64,000 nucleotides of DNA from Helianthus annuus (Eukaryota > Streptophyta > Magnoliopsida > Asterales > Asteraceae): positions 31,025,558 through 31,089,557 of the forward strand of contig NC_035436.2 of NCBI RefSeq assembly GCF_002127325.2, written 5' to 3'. Both the position numbers and the translations under genes were made by a program. Below, piece by piece: positions 1 through 9,230 of this stretch. The notes below the pieces were generated by a model. That model ran no database searches. It saw nothing but the letters and a program-made list of their open reading frames with translations, and was not told where the DNA came from. The first letter of the stretch is position 1. The number at the start of each line of letters is the position of its first letter.

Positions 1-245
1 CTCTAAAACTAGCTTACCACTACCGCCCACTTGCCGCCACCATGAACCACTCGCCGCCACCACCCACCACCCACCACCATCACCATTCCCTCTCTTTCTA
101 AAACTACCCTACTACCACCCACCCACTTACCGCCACCATCACCCACCCGCCGCCACCACCACCCACCCGCTGCCACCACCTCCTCCCCCACCTCAACCAC
201 TCTTAACATCACCACCACCACACCATCGTACCTACACCCTTAACA
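1..245. repeat. CCACCA-rich low-complexity tract
   Basis: The sequence is dominated by CCACC/CCGCCACC trinucleotide-like runs on the + strand (GGTGG on the other). The open frames through it translate to valine/glycine/tryptophan-rich low-complexity strings and are not credible genes. It may be decayed repeat or old UTR sequence; nothing allows a more specific call. Confidence 0.6.
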
Positions 246-1285
246 TCACCACCATTCAAACTCAAACCCCTATTTCACAAGACCTAGATCTCGACCCACC
301 ATTGTCGCTACCCTTACTCCAACCCTAACCAACATTGTCATTAAACCTCAACAAAGAACGACCATTAAACCCCAATAACACTACCATTAAACCCCATTGT
401 CGTTGCCATTACCCCAAACCTAACCAACACTGCCTATTTCACAAGCCTAGAACCCAAACCTCTATTTGACAACGCTTCCGGATCTGAATCTCCGACGACA
501 GTTGAGTCTTCTGGATCTCCGACGACTGCTGGTGGGAGTGGCGTTGAGGTGGGAGTGGTGGTGGCTAAGGGTGGCGATGGACGATGGTTTAAGTGGGAGT
601 GGTGGTGGCAGATGATGGGGAGTTAGGTAGAGAGAGAAAGAACTTCGGTAGAGAGAGAGAGAGAGAGAGAAAGAGTTAGGCAAAAATACCCTTGTGTTAT
701 AGAGAGATAGTAGTATATGTATATACTATGATATGATATTTTGTTTTGTTTATTAGTATGTATTTTAATAAATAGGTAAAAAGACTAAAATACCCTTTTG
801 TTACCAAATTAAACCAAAAAAATTAATTGAGTTAGGGTTAAAGGACGTAACGTGCAAGAGTTTGCAAACATCAAGTATGTTTTTGTACTTTTTGAGGGTA
901 GAGGATACAACCTGTAATTTGGTGTCAAGTGTCAACATAAAAGAACGATTTTTGTAACTTACCTTTTTCACAACATTATTCTTATAAGAGTAAATTAGTT
1001 GTAGGTTTCATCCCCGGGTTTTGCTCCATGGCTCCAAACATCAAGTTTTGTCTACCTTTAACACTCTTCGCCTTTGACATTACAAGTCTTAACACTTTTC
1101 ATATAATTCACTAACTTTTGTTAAAAGACCAAAATACCATTTGGGTGCGGTGTGGTGTGATGGTTTGGGTTGAACAATGGAAGATGGGGGGAATTAGAAA
1201 GTTAAGTTGTTATCAAACAAGAAGAAGTTGGTGCCATACGGTGGTAGTTAACATTTATTTTCTTGTATGTCACACATATAATTAA
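246..1285. other. Host flank, no gene recognised
   Basis: This is AT-rich plant intergenic sequence with a perfect (AG)11 microsatellite at 650-671 and several phrases resembling decayed transposon ends. No open frame has coding character. It is the left flank of element A: its last five bases, CTCAT (1286-1290), are duplicated at 18720-18724. Confidence 0.5.
650..671. repeat. (AG)11 microsatellite
   Basis: An uninterrupted AG dinucleotide repeat of 22 bp, followed by AAGAG. It lies in non-coding host flank. Confidence 0.9.
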
Positions 1286-1290
1286 CTCAT

Positions 1291-1911
1291 TGATGACGGG
1301 GGTAGCTCAAGACAAAATAAAATGACTAAAATACTTGAATACTCAAAGGGTTAAAGGGTTCGAAGGTTGAAAAATCGATGAGGTTAAGTAAAGCAGTGTG
1401 AGAACAGTAAATAGTCACATCCTCGAAATCACTTCACCAACCAGCCGCAAAAGCAATGCAAGTCTGCAGAGCACACTCTATTATCCAGGGGTCAAAAGGC
1501 TTTAACCCTCGAAAAGGTAAGCGCCTCACTGCAAGCAGGGTCACTAGTCAAATGCATTCCTCTTTGGGAGATGCCTTCGCCTATATATGTGACACTTCAT
1601 TCACTTCCGGAGACATTCCAGGTCAGCCTTGATTTCCCGAAATCTCTGGCCATACATCATCAGTACTTGCTTCTTGCAAGATACTTTCTTTCACTTCCAA
1701 CACACACATTCTGTTTGCTCCTTCATCCAAATCTGAACACATTTCAGAAGAGGATCCATAGCAAACAACAAGAACAAACTAGTGAACCTCCTTCCACGTC
1801 TTGCAAACGTGGGGGGACCCCGCGACCCGCGTTAGGCAAGGTTGAACCCTTCAACCCTTTTGCCTAACCAGCCCAGCTACCATCCTTGGTCTATTATTTG
1901 TTGCATCAACA
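1291..1911 (+). repeat. Element A 5' LTR
   Basis: This 621-bp LTR matches 18100-18719 almost throughout. It begins TGATGACGGG and ends GCATCAACA. The 98-aa open frame inside it (from 1571) is also present, shortened, in the 3' LTR and is taken as non-coding. Confidence 0.95.
1582..1588 (+). promoter_or_regulatory. Element A LTR TATA-like box
   Basis: TATATAT within GCCTATATATGTGACAC, identical at 18391-18397 in the 3' LTR. Its mid-LTR position fits a U3 promoter with transcription starting about 30 bp downstream. No start-site data exist here. Confidence 0.5.
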
Positions 1912-1914
1912 AGT

Positions 1915-1932
1915 TGGCGCCCACCGTGGGGC
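1915..1932 (+). other. Element A primer-binding site
   Basis: TGGCGCCCACCGTGGGGC begins three bases after the end of the 5' LTR. It is the PBS type usual in Tat-lineage elements, complementary to a tRNA 3' end; I cannot assign the tRNA with certainty from memory. Confidence 0.85.
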
Positions 1933-1992
1933 GACGCCACTATTTTTCTCCAAAAAGACCTAGTAGTGTAGCTCCATTCTCCTGAAATTGCC

Positions 1993-3667
1993 ATGTCAGA
2001 AAGTGGATCTCCTGGAGAAGGGAATCAAGTCCCTAACACTTCTACTCCAGGTGCTAGTCAAGCCCATGCAACTACACCTACTTCTTTCTCGACACCGGGA
2101 GGTACTCCTGAGTTCCTAACTTTCAGCATACCTACTCCGTCCAGATCAGGGGTCCCTTCCCCTAACGTTGGTGTCACTAGTGCCCCGCCGCATGTCGAAC
2201 TTACCCCGGAAGGAGTCGCCAACAATTTTCTTGAGTTAAGGTCTCTCCTTAACCAATATGTGAGTAAAGAAAAGGACAAGGGAGTGAGGATCCGTCTGGA
2301 CTATGATGAACCTGAACCAACATTGTCTCCTGGACCTCCTATTCCTCCTTTTACATCTAGGAATGAGGCAGGGCCCAGCAATCCTCCAAATCCTAACCCG
2401 TATCTGTCCGCGAGGCCAAGCCCTACTGTGTACCCTCTCTTCTCATCCCAGCCTACTCCAAGCGGTGCTCCATTGGGCCATGAGCTGACCCTTGACCAGC
2501 TCCTGCAGTCTCCAGTAGCAAGTCTTCCACCTTCAACGACAACTTCATGGGAACAAGCATTGTCAATACTCCCTTTAGCACGAAGCGCCGTTATGAGCAC
2601 TCCCTTGGGAGTTAACTGTTCTGTTGCACCCGGAAGCCTTCAAGGCTTCAACCTCATGTCTCAGATGATGACCCAGATAATGACCAGCTTCACGTGGCAA
2701 CACTTCATTAACCAAGTGCTAGCCACTCAAAGGAACAACAGTGGTAACAACAATGTGGGTGCAAGGGTTGAAGAAGATTTGGCCAAGCCTTATAAACCAA
2801 GTAACCTTTCATGCTTTTCACAGCAGATAGCCGACTATGACTTCCAGACAAAAATCAAGATGCCGGCCCACATCAGAACATATGATGGGACAGAAGATCC
2901 TGAAGACCATCTTCAGATCTTTACCGGTGCCGCAAGAATCGAGAAATGGTCAAACGCTGAATGTTGCTTGATGTTCATGCAAACCCTTGTGGGATCAGTA
3001 AGAATCTGGTTCAATGACTTACCTGCTCGAAGCATTCAAGCTTCGACGATCTTAGCAAGGGGTTCCTAGCCAATTTCTCCCAACAAAGGCGGTATGTCAA
3101 AGATGCTACAGAGATCTTCCAGATCAAGCAAAGAGATGATGAAAGCCACCAGGACTTCATAGAAAGGTACAAGAAGGAAGGTCTAACCTATGTGGGAGCA
3201 GATGAGAAAATGAGGGTGGCCGGTTTCATGAATGCCATCACATCTAAATACCTCATAAGGGATTTTAACAAATCTCTCCCCAAGACCTTGGAAGAAGCTC
3301 TCGAAAGGGCTGAGGCCCACATTCGAGGGGAAGAGGCAGTAGATGTCAAAGAACAAAGAAAAAGAGGAAACAACTGGCGAGGTAGCAGCCCAGCCAGAAA
3401 GAGAGGAAACTTCAACTCCTATGACAGACGCCAAAAGGGTTCAGACCATCAAAGGTCTGAAGGTCGCAACCCTTCTAGCAGATAAAAAGGCATGAGTTTC
3501 ACACGTCTCACCAAAACTCCTCAAGAGATCCTAGCAACAGAAGAAGTCAAACAAAACTTTCGGCCTCCTAGACCTCTCCCCAAAAGCAGAAAAAATGAGA
3601 ACTCTACACAATATTGTGAATTCCATGAAGAAAAGGGCCACCACACCAATGATTGCTTCCAACTTAA
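1993..3667 (+). pseudogene. gag: Element A gag, frameshifted and cut by B
   Basis: Gag structural protein of element A, which would form the cytoplasmic virus-like particle. The first frame starts at ATG 1993 and is proline/serine-rich for about 260 residues, then enters a capsid-like region (motifs TYDGTEDPEDHL, WFNDLP). A one-base shift near 3040 ends that frame at 3069. The reading continues in another frame (RYVKDATEIFQIKQ, FIERYKKEGL), has an in-frame TAA at 3483-3485, and resumes to a Tat-style zinc motif C-x2-H-x5-H-x4-C near 3620-3655. Element B is inserted 13-15 bp after this motif (TSD GAAAA at 3668-3672), and the frame resumes after 10924. The frameshift and stop would each prevent function. 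Confidence 0.85.
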
Positions 3668-4102
3668 GAAAATGATGTGTGTAAAATGCAACATATAAAA
3701 CACATCAATTAAGGCATAAAACTAACCCTTTTTAAGTACTAATGTTGGAAAAAGAGTGTTTTTGTCTTCCTTTTGTATTTTCAGGATGAAATGAGCTCAA
3801 AATCACAAAAGAAGCAAAAAGACCACTAATTCTACCATAAATACAAGAAAAGGAACAAAAGTGGACTGCCCGGACCCTCAACGGCTCCTCCCAAAACAAA
3901 GAGAAGAAAACAGAGTCTGAACACGCCCCGTGTCCAGCGAACACGGGGGCGTGCCCAGGAAGCAGCAGAAAAGACAAACCAGTAGAAGCTTCCATTGCTC
4001 ACCACGGGGCCGTGCCCAGCGGGCACGGGGGCGTGTTGAAAGTACAGCAGGCGCATTAATTGTAATTCGCAATTACAATTAATGAAGAGAGAGAGTGTCA
4101 GA

Positions 4103-4145
4103 CGGGCACGGGGCCGTGTCCAGCGTTCTGTCCAGCCTATAAATA
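4103..4145 (+). promoter_or_regulatory. Element B LTR core promoter (dyad plus TATA)
   Basis: The dyad unit CGGGCACGGGGCCGTGTCCAG occupies 4103-4123. A 14-nt spacer containing CTGT follows, then a consensus plant TATA box, TATAAATA, at 4138-4145. The same block is at 9661-9724 in the 3' LTR, where the dyad unit is duplicated. A CT-rich leader follows. Promoter function is inferred. Confidence 0.75.
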
Positions 4146-4740
4146 GAGGAGCTTGGTTTCATTCTCCCTCATCCCTTGGCACACCACCTCTCTCACACCT
4201 CATCCACCACCCACCACCACCATATCACCATCATCCACCACCATCATCCATTGTCCATCGTAGAGTGTGTGAGTCGTCTCGGGATCCAAGATTGATCGTA
4301 AGAGTTCTTGACAATCAAGGCCATGTTTGCCTAAGTCTCTTACATCACTTGGTGAAGACAAGTGTTTAGTATAATACTTTTTATTTTTAATCTTTTGCAC
4401 TTTTTATTTGGTTTTGTATTAATGACTTTAATAACTAGTTACTTATGTTGAAGGTGATCTTTCCTTATCGTTTGTCCGTGGTGTCTTGGCATTATTTTAC
4501 TGTCTATATAAAATAAAAGATTTTCACCATTCATATCTCCACGGTCTATATGGAGGTATGTTGGCTACCTGGTCGGGGGTTAAGGGAACGGTTTGGTAAG
4601 GGTCTTGCCCTTGTTCAGCGTTTAGAGGTCCTGCTTGGGACCTGGGTCAAATTTAGTAGGATCTCCTTCAATGCCCATAGGTATTGGATGGCGGGGATCC
4701 AAACTCTTTGACCCCCTCATAAGTTAACTACTATTAATAC

Positions 4741-4950
4741 TATAACCCGGCTATTTAGGACTGTATCCCTGCTGACTCAGACTACTTAGCCGAGGGTAAC
4801 GTCGCCGCCAAAAGCGGGGCCTACCACAATTTGCATTAATAACTTAATTCATTATCTTTCAATAATCCGACCCTTTAGGATTGTATCCTTGCTGACTCAA
4901 ACTACTGGGTTGAGGGTAACGTCGCCTTCAAAAGAGGGGCCTACTACAAT
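4741..4950 (+). repeat. Two-copy 120-bp-period repeat in B LTR
   Basis: Two diverged copies (core about 90 bp, starts at about 4741 and 4861) share TTTAGGA, GCTGACTCA and GAGGGTAACGTCGCC, ending in a GGGGCCTAC block. The pair is also at 10320-10529 in the 3' LTR. Its position after the promoter suggests it is transcribed as leader. Confidence 0.75.
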
Positions 4951-5351
4951 AACTAAGATAATCTCTTAAACAAGTGCAAAAGTGCGAAAATAATCAAAGG
5001 TTATACTAATACACGTGTCGGATCTAAGTGATTCATCTTGTCTATCTGTTTTTATTTTATTTTTATTTTTCAGCATTTAGTTAGTTTTCATTTTTCTTAG
5101 TTTAAAACATTTTTCTAACTTTTTGATTTGATTAGACGTTGAGGATAAACCGGTATTAAAAGCTCTTGTGTCCTTGGACGACCTCGGTATCTTACCAACA
5201 CTATACTACGTCCACGATGGGTGCACTTGCCCATATGTGTGTTTAGTGTTAGTAAATATCGTGTTTTATAAATTTAAAACTTGGCTAAAAGTGTAAAAAG
5301 GGCTTAAATATATATCTAAAAATATAACACACTTCACGCACATCAAGTTTT

Positions 5352-5369
5352 TGGCGCCGTTGCCGGGGA
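5352..5369 (+). other. Element B primer-binding site
   Basis: TGGCGCCGTTGCCGGGGA, six bases after the 5' LTR. This is the PBS form common in Athila-like plant gypsy elements, normally attributed to tRNA-Asp. Confidence 0.88.
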
Positions 5370-5473
5370 CACAAGGATTTTAAGAAAGTTAGGAATCAAC
5401 GGCCTAATCATCTTTTTATTTTTCTTTAATTTTTAGGATTTTTTTTTTAGATTTTTCAGCTTCTGCAGAGCTC

Positions 5474-5594
5474 AGCACGGGGCCGTGCCCGCTGAACACG
5501 CCCCGTGCCCAATCATTGGAACTGGCAATCCTGTTTTATATCAGACAGTAGGCTGAACACGGGGCCGTGTCCACTCAACACGCCCCCGTGCCCA
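5474..5594 (+). repeat. Paired CACGGGGCCGTG dyads in B leader
   Basis: Two pairs, at about 5474-5511 and 5552-5594. Each pair has one CACGGGGCCGTG copy and one reverse-type copy (CACGCCCCGTG or CACGCCCCCGTG) about 20 bp apart, so each copy can fold on itself and the pair can also fold together. They lie between the PBS and ORF1. Confidence 0.85.
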
Positions 5595-5655
5595 AGATTC
5601 AGTTGCTGAAAACAGAACCGTTTGATCCCGGCGGTTGGTAATTTCTGATACAAAC

Positions 5656-6297
5656 ATGAGTGATAATGATTCTTTTTACTTTCGGCACTCTTATGGTTTG
5701 TGGTGTCGAATATGTGGAGGCGAACATGAGGAATTAAAATGTTTCTTCCTCACTTATAGGCCACACTATATAGACCCACCAATTCCTTGTAACCTTAAGA
5801 GGGGCGAAAGTAAAAATAAACATTATTTCTCCCTTGAATGCGCCCAGCCAGACATTCTAGGAGAAATGCTCCTTGACGAGCTATTTCAACTAGAAGAACT
5901 ACTTCTAAATTGGTCAAAAGAACTTAGGAAGGATTTTTTAGATCCATCCCAAGAAGATGACCATGAGGAAATGTTGGAACCGCATTCTGACAACCTCGTT
6001 GCTCCCGAAAATACCTTTCTTCCTAAACAAGACGTGGACGATAGTCGTCCCTGTGCCGATTGTGCCGTGAAGGACTCCCCATCGACCTCGTTCGATGCAT
6101 ACATAGACCTGAGCGATTCGGCATACACCTTCTTTAACGAGAGCCCGGGAAAGGGTTGGACTTGTCCACCTAGAATGAAAATAGGAATTACCCTCACCGA
6201 CAACCTCTTGCGTTCTCGCCTTAGTATAGGACAATTAAGGTATCTTAGGCACTTTGGGGTTGTTCCAACAAGTCAGGAGCCACCCGATACAAATTAG
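5656..6297 (+). CDS. Element B ORF1, gag-like zinc-finger protein (213 aa)
   Basis: An intact frame of 213 residues from ATG 5656; the frame is open a little further upstream but only from a non-ATG codon. Residues about 17-29 form C-x2-C-x3-H-x4-C (CRICGGEHEELKC), the spacing seen in gag zinc knuckles of Athila/Tat-type elements. A second cysteine pair (CADC) lies near residue 135. The middle is acidic (DDHEEMLE), and the C-terminus has RLSIGQLRYLRHFG. I find no capsid, protease or RT motif. The best guess is a reduced gag-like nucleic-acid-binding protein that helps package the element RNA. The intact frame between near-identical LTRs suggests it was functional at insertion. Its exact function is unknown. 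Confidence 0.6.
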   Translation: MSDNDSFYFRHSYGLWCRICGGEHEELKCFFLTYRPHYIDPPIPCNLKRGESKNKHYFSLECAQPDILGEMLLDELFQLEELLLNWSKELRKDFLDPSQEDDHEEMLEPHSDNLVAPENTFLPKQDVDDSRPCADCAVKDSPSTSFDAYIDLSDSAYTFFNESPGKGWTCPPRMKIGITLTDNLLRSRLSIGQLRYLRHFGVVPTSQEPPDTN

Positions 6298-6334
6298 CTC
6301 CTTAATAAAGACAAAACTTCATAAAGCCAGCTTT

Positions 6335-6376
6335 CCGACACGGGGCCGTGCTCGGCCAACACGCCCCCGTGTCCAC
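6335..6376 (+). repeat. Dyad pair downstream of B ORF1
   Basis: CACGGGGCCGTG followed about 20 bp later by the reverse-type CACGCCCCCGTG, just after the ORF1 stop. No TATA-like sequence follows this pair at short range. Confidence 0.8.
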
Positions 6377-6438
6377 CAAAAGATTCCTATCTGATCAGAA
6401 CGTCAGAATACGGACAAACTGTGTCAGAATTTCATCTG

Positions 6439-6500
6439 CACACGGGGCCGGGTCCAGCGGACACGGGGCCGTGTGCAGCAGGCTGTCATTTTCTATAAAT
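6439..6500 (+). promoter_or_regulatory. Putative internal promoter cassette of B
   Basis: A dyad pair (6439-6478) is followed by a 15-nt spacer with CTGT and then TATAAAT at 6494-6500. This copies the layout of the LTR core promoter. A transcript from about 6525 would contain a short first exon, the putative intron 6576-6926 and then ORF2. Promoter activity is inferred from layout only. Confidence 0.5.
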
Positions 6501-6575
6501 GCAGCCAAAATTCCTGCACATTTGGACCAACTTGGGGACAGAGATTTGAAGGAATCTTCTCTCAAACAATCCTAG

Positions 6576-6926
6576 GTAAGTCTAAAAGAAGTTTCCAACA
6601 ACCCATCTTGTCCTTTCCTCTTCTAGACATTTCCTTCTTCTTCATCTTTCTTCAAAAGCCACCATGAAAAGTTTGAATTTTCAATCTTTATGGTAGGAAA
6701 CAAGGAGTTTTGGTCATGGAATCTTGGTAAAAACATGTTATGTAGCATTGTTTAGAGTTATTTACTGTCAAAAAGCTTGCACAAACTCAGAAAATAACTT
6801 GAAAAACCAAGGTTCCTTGCTCCTAAATTCTGCAGAAAGATGAACACGGGGCCGTGCTCAGTGAGCACGGGGCCGTGTCCAGAAGCTGTTTCGTCTTATA
6901 AACTATTTCTGGTTTATTTTTCGTAG
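6576..6926 (+). other. Putative 351-nt leader intron before B ORF2
   Basis: The donor CTAG|GTAAGT at 6576 is a near-perfect plant 5' splice site. The acceptor is TTATTTTTCGTAG ending at 6926, one base before the ORF2 ATG (6928). The interior is AT-rich but contains a dyad pair and TATA-like site (6842-6902). Splicing is predicted from consensus only. Confidence 0.5.
6842..6902 (+). promoter_or_regulatory. Second internal dyad-TATA cassette of B
   Basis: Two CACGGGGCCGTG copies in direct orientation (6842-6882), a 14-nt spacer containing CTGT, then TATAAA at 6897-6902. It lies inside the putative intron only 26 bp before the ORF2 ATG, so a transcript starting 30 bp downstream would begin at or past that ATG. 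It may be a relic duplicate. Confidence 0.4.
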
Positions 6927-6927
6927 A

Positions 6928-7371
6928 ATGGCGAGTGAAAACAGCGAAACATCATCCGTGCATTCCTCAAACAGCCGAAGGGGAAGGAGGCCCTCCGTTG
7001 AAGCTACACTTGTGCACTACGTGATAGCGCTAAGGGAAGCTCTCGACGAAATGACATCCGTGGAGGAGGTCCTCATTGACCGTATTAACGATCTTACGAT
7101 GGGATTGGAAAGCAGCTTCCAAGAGATTAACCTTTTGCACCAAAGGTTAAACATTTTGGTGGCACCCCCTATGGAACCAGTTCTTCCACAACAAGACTGG
7201 AACCTGGCACTCGGTATTAACAACCCTACCGGGTGGGGAGACATCCCCGCGGAACCTCCTATGGAAAACCCACAAGAAGTTCCGGCGGAAGTTGAAACTC
7301 CTCAAACAAATGCAAACGAGCCCTCCTTCCTCCTTCCAAGGGAGGTAGAGGAGTGGCTTGCCGACATGTGA
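6928..7371 (+). CDS. Element B ORF2, predicted coiled-coil protein (147 aa)
   Basis: An intact 147-residue frame from ATG 6928. The N-terminus is serine- and arginine-rich (SSNSRRGRRPS). Residues about 27-75 have a heptad-like pattern of leucine, isoleucine and valine consistent with a coiled coil. The C-terminal half is rich in proline and glutamate and ends EVEEWLADM. I do not recognise the family. It has no zinc, protease or polymerase motif and no signal peptide or membrane segment. It lies downstream of a predicted leader intron and a dyad-TATA cassette, suggesting a separate transcript. It could be a gag fragment (an assembly domain) or an accessory protein. Confidence 0.5.
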   Translation: MASENSETSSVHSSNSRRGRRPSVEATLVHYVIALREALDEMTSVEEVLIDRINDLTMGLESSFQEINLLHQRLNILVAPPMEPVLPQQDWNLALGINNPTGWGDIPAEPPMENPQEVPAEVETPQTNANEPSFLLPREVEEWLADM

Positions 7372-7655
7372 GGAAAACCGCGCCCGAAAAGTGGAGCTCT
7401 ACAAAGCCTTATCTAACCAAGATCAGTAGATTCTTGGAAATTTTGCTAAATTAAAATAAAACATAGGGCTAGAACTCCATAAGCTTAATATCTATGTAAT
7501 TTTTATCTTTATGTAATATCTTTATGATTAGCAATGTTATGATGGTTTTTATGATTTATGGACTCGTGGTGGTAATGGATGAAAAAGGGAACGAGAAAAA
7601 TGGAACCATGCAGAAGAACAGAACAAACCGACAAAAATCTCCATAACAGAAGGCT

Positions 7656-7849
7656 CCACACGGGCCGTGCCCAACCAACACGGCCCCGTGCTGAGCCCCC
7701 TGCAGGAAATCACCCAGTTCAGGTAACTGGACACGGGCCGTGTTCAGCGGACACGCCCCCGTGTCCAGGCTTCTGTTTCACTTCTATAATTTTTGTTACT
7801 GGCACTTGACCACGGGGCCGTGCCCGGTCAACACGGGGCCGTGTCCAGA
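7656..7849 (+). repeat. Three dyad pairs downstream of B ORF2
   Basis: Pairs lie at about 7656-7693, 7729-7768 and 7809-7849. The middle pair is followed by a 16-nt spacer with CTGT and TATAAT at 7785-7790, a weaker version of the dyad-TATA layout. The others have no TATA at this distance. Confidence 0.8.
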
Positions 7850-7948
7850 ATGCCAGTAACACAAATCTTTGTTTTTAAACACACTTTTTCACATTCTAAT
7901 CAACCAAAAACTTTATTTTTGGACACATTGAGGACAATGTGTAATTTA

Positions 7949-7962
7949 AGTGTGGGGGGGAT
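7949..7962 (+). other. Internal polypurine-like tract of B
   Basis: AGTGTGGGGGGGAT resembles the terminal PPT at 9213-9230 (AAGTGTGGGGGTATT). Both follow a GAGGACAA block (about 7931 and 9199). It could prime plus-strand DNA internally or mark an ancestral element end. Confidence 0.5.
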
Positions 7963-7969
7963 GCTAAAA

Positions 7970-9212
7970 CCTTGAAATTTTGCAAAATCCTAAAACAAGC
8001 CTTACACAAAACTCTATTGGAACCGCTAAACACCCCAAATTTTTTTCAAAAACTTTTTTTTATTTTTATTTACTTGTCTTAGTTTAAGTTGGGAATAACA
8101 AGTTCTAAAAAGGTTATATTTTTACAAATTTACAACCGATAGCGTCGTGATAAAAAAGAACTAACATAAGAAAATTATGAAACGGTGTAACAAGTCTATC
8201 TAAAATTCGATTATGTATGCTTGGTCACATTAAAAACCCATTCCCACAAAAGTGAGTTTTGAGCCTTTATTGAGCATAAAAATATACATATTTAGATTAA
8301 ATGCTCATTTTTCGTTTCTTGTGTGAACAGCCGCTCGGTCTTTACAAATCTAGAACTTGCCACGACGATACATTCCCGGTCCTTACCAACTTAAACCCAA
8401 GTAAGTAAATGATGGAGGCATTAGGACTAACTATTTTTCTTTCAAAACCATTATTTTTCATTTTTTTTACCTACCCAAAATCCCCCTAGAAAAACCCCTT
8501 TGAGCCTAAACCTTTCATTTCATTACCCCCAAAACAATTTTTTTTTTTACCCACCAAAAACCTTTTTCATTTTTTTTTTCACCCTTATTTTAGTAACAAG
8601 CTCGGATTTTCATAAACATACCCTCTACATGACGAAAAAAAAAATGATGAATAATGAAGTCAAAAACAAACAAAAGCTACAAAAGCTTGTTTGGAGAAAT
8701 ACTTCAAAAATAAATGTCACTAAAAATAAGGTATTTTATGAAAACCGACACTTGTTACGATTTTCGCCCTTTTTACTAACCACTAACCAACTACCCACCT
8801 TTAAACCCAAGCCTTCACCCCAAAAGTCCTCTTGATATTTACAAAGGTAAAAAGTTAAAAAGGAGGAGGATTGATCGCTTGGCAAGCCTATAGAAAACGT
8901 AAGTCCGTGCCGCTCTCGAGCGATTCACTTAAATATACACCTTCGGCCGAGTGTTGAGTGATCTCCCGTGAGGTATGTGAACTTGTATATAAATAGAATT
9001 TTGATAAGGCATGTTATGCCAAAATAAGTAGTTTATCTTATGAAAAGTTCAAAATAAATCATAACGAATAGGATTGTAAATAAAATAAAAATAAAACCTA
9101 TAAAAACCTTGGATTCCCGACACTCTAGGACAAGCTAAAAACTTCTCTTCTACCTATTCCATTTGGGAGTGTAAGCCACATTAAAAGAGTTTTGCTTGAG
9201 GACAAGCAAAAG
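7970..9212 (+). other. B 3' non-coding region
   Basis: AT-rich sequence with long T runs (8520-8590) and no credible ORF. The 111-aa frame from 8500 is a lysine/phenylalanine-rich run through T- and A-tracts. No pol remnant is visible on either strand, which supports a non-autonomous element. Confidence 0.6.
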
Positions 9213-9230
9213 TTCAAGTGTGGGGGTATT
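9213..9230 (+). other. Element B polypurine tract
   Basis: TTCAAGTGTGGGGGTATT directly abuts the 3' LTR start TGATGTGTG, the expected position of the plus-strand primer. Confidence 0.85.

Larger units (their letters stand above)
3673..5345 (+). repeat. Element B 5' LTR
   Basis: This 1,673-bp LTR starts TGATGTGTGT and ends CACATCA. It contains dyad pairs at 3919-3959 and 4000-4037, a single dyad at 4103-4123, a TATA box at 4138-4145 and a 120-bp-period repeat at 4741-4950. The small ORFs inside it recur in the 3' LTR and look like chance frames through the GC-rich dyads and CCACCA tracts. Confidence 0.96.

Noticed and set aside
1571..1867. 98-aa ORF, with a shorter copy at 18380-18643
   Set aside because: It lies wholly inside the A LTRs, is not the same length in both copies and has no domain.
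3732..4369. Several small ORFs on both strands, repeated at 9290-9948
   Set aside because: Frames through the B LTR dyads and CCACCA tracts; sequence is compositional, not coding.
5474..7849. Regularly spaced palindromic words in B suggested a CRISPR-like array
   Set aside because: Plant LTR element context, no constant repeat/unique spacer structure, no cas genes, and repeats dispersed rather than arrayed.
8500..8835. 111-aa ORF in B
   Set aside because: Built from T- and A-runs (Phe/Lys/Asn-rich) in a non-coding 3' region.
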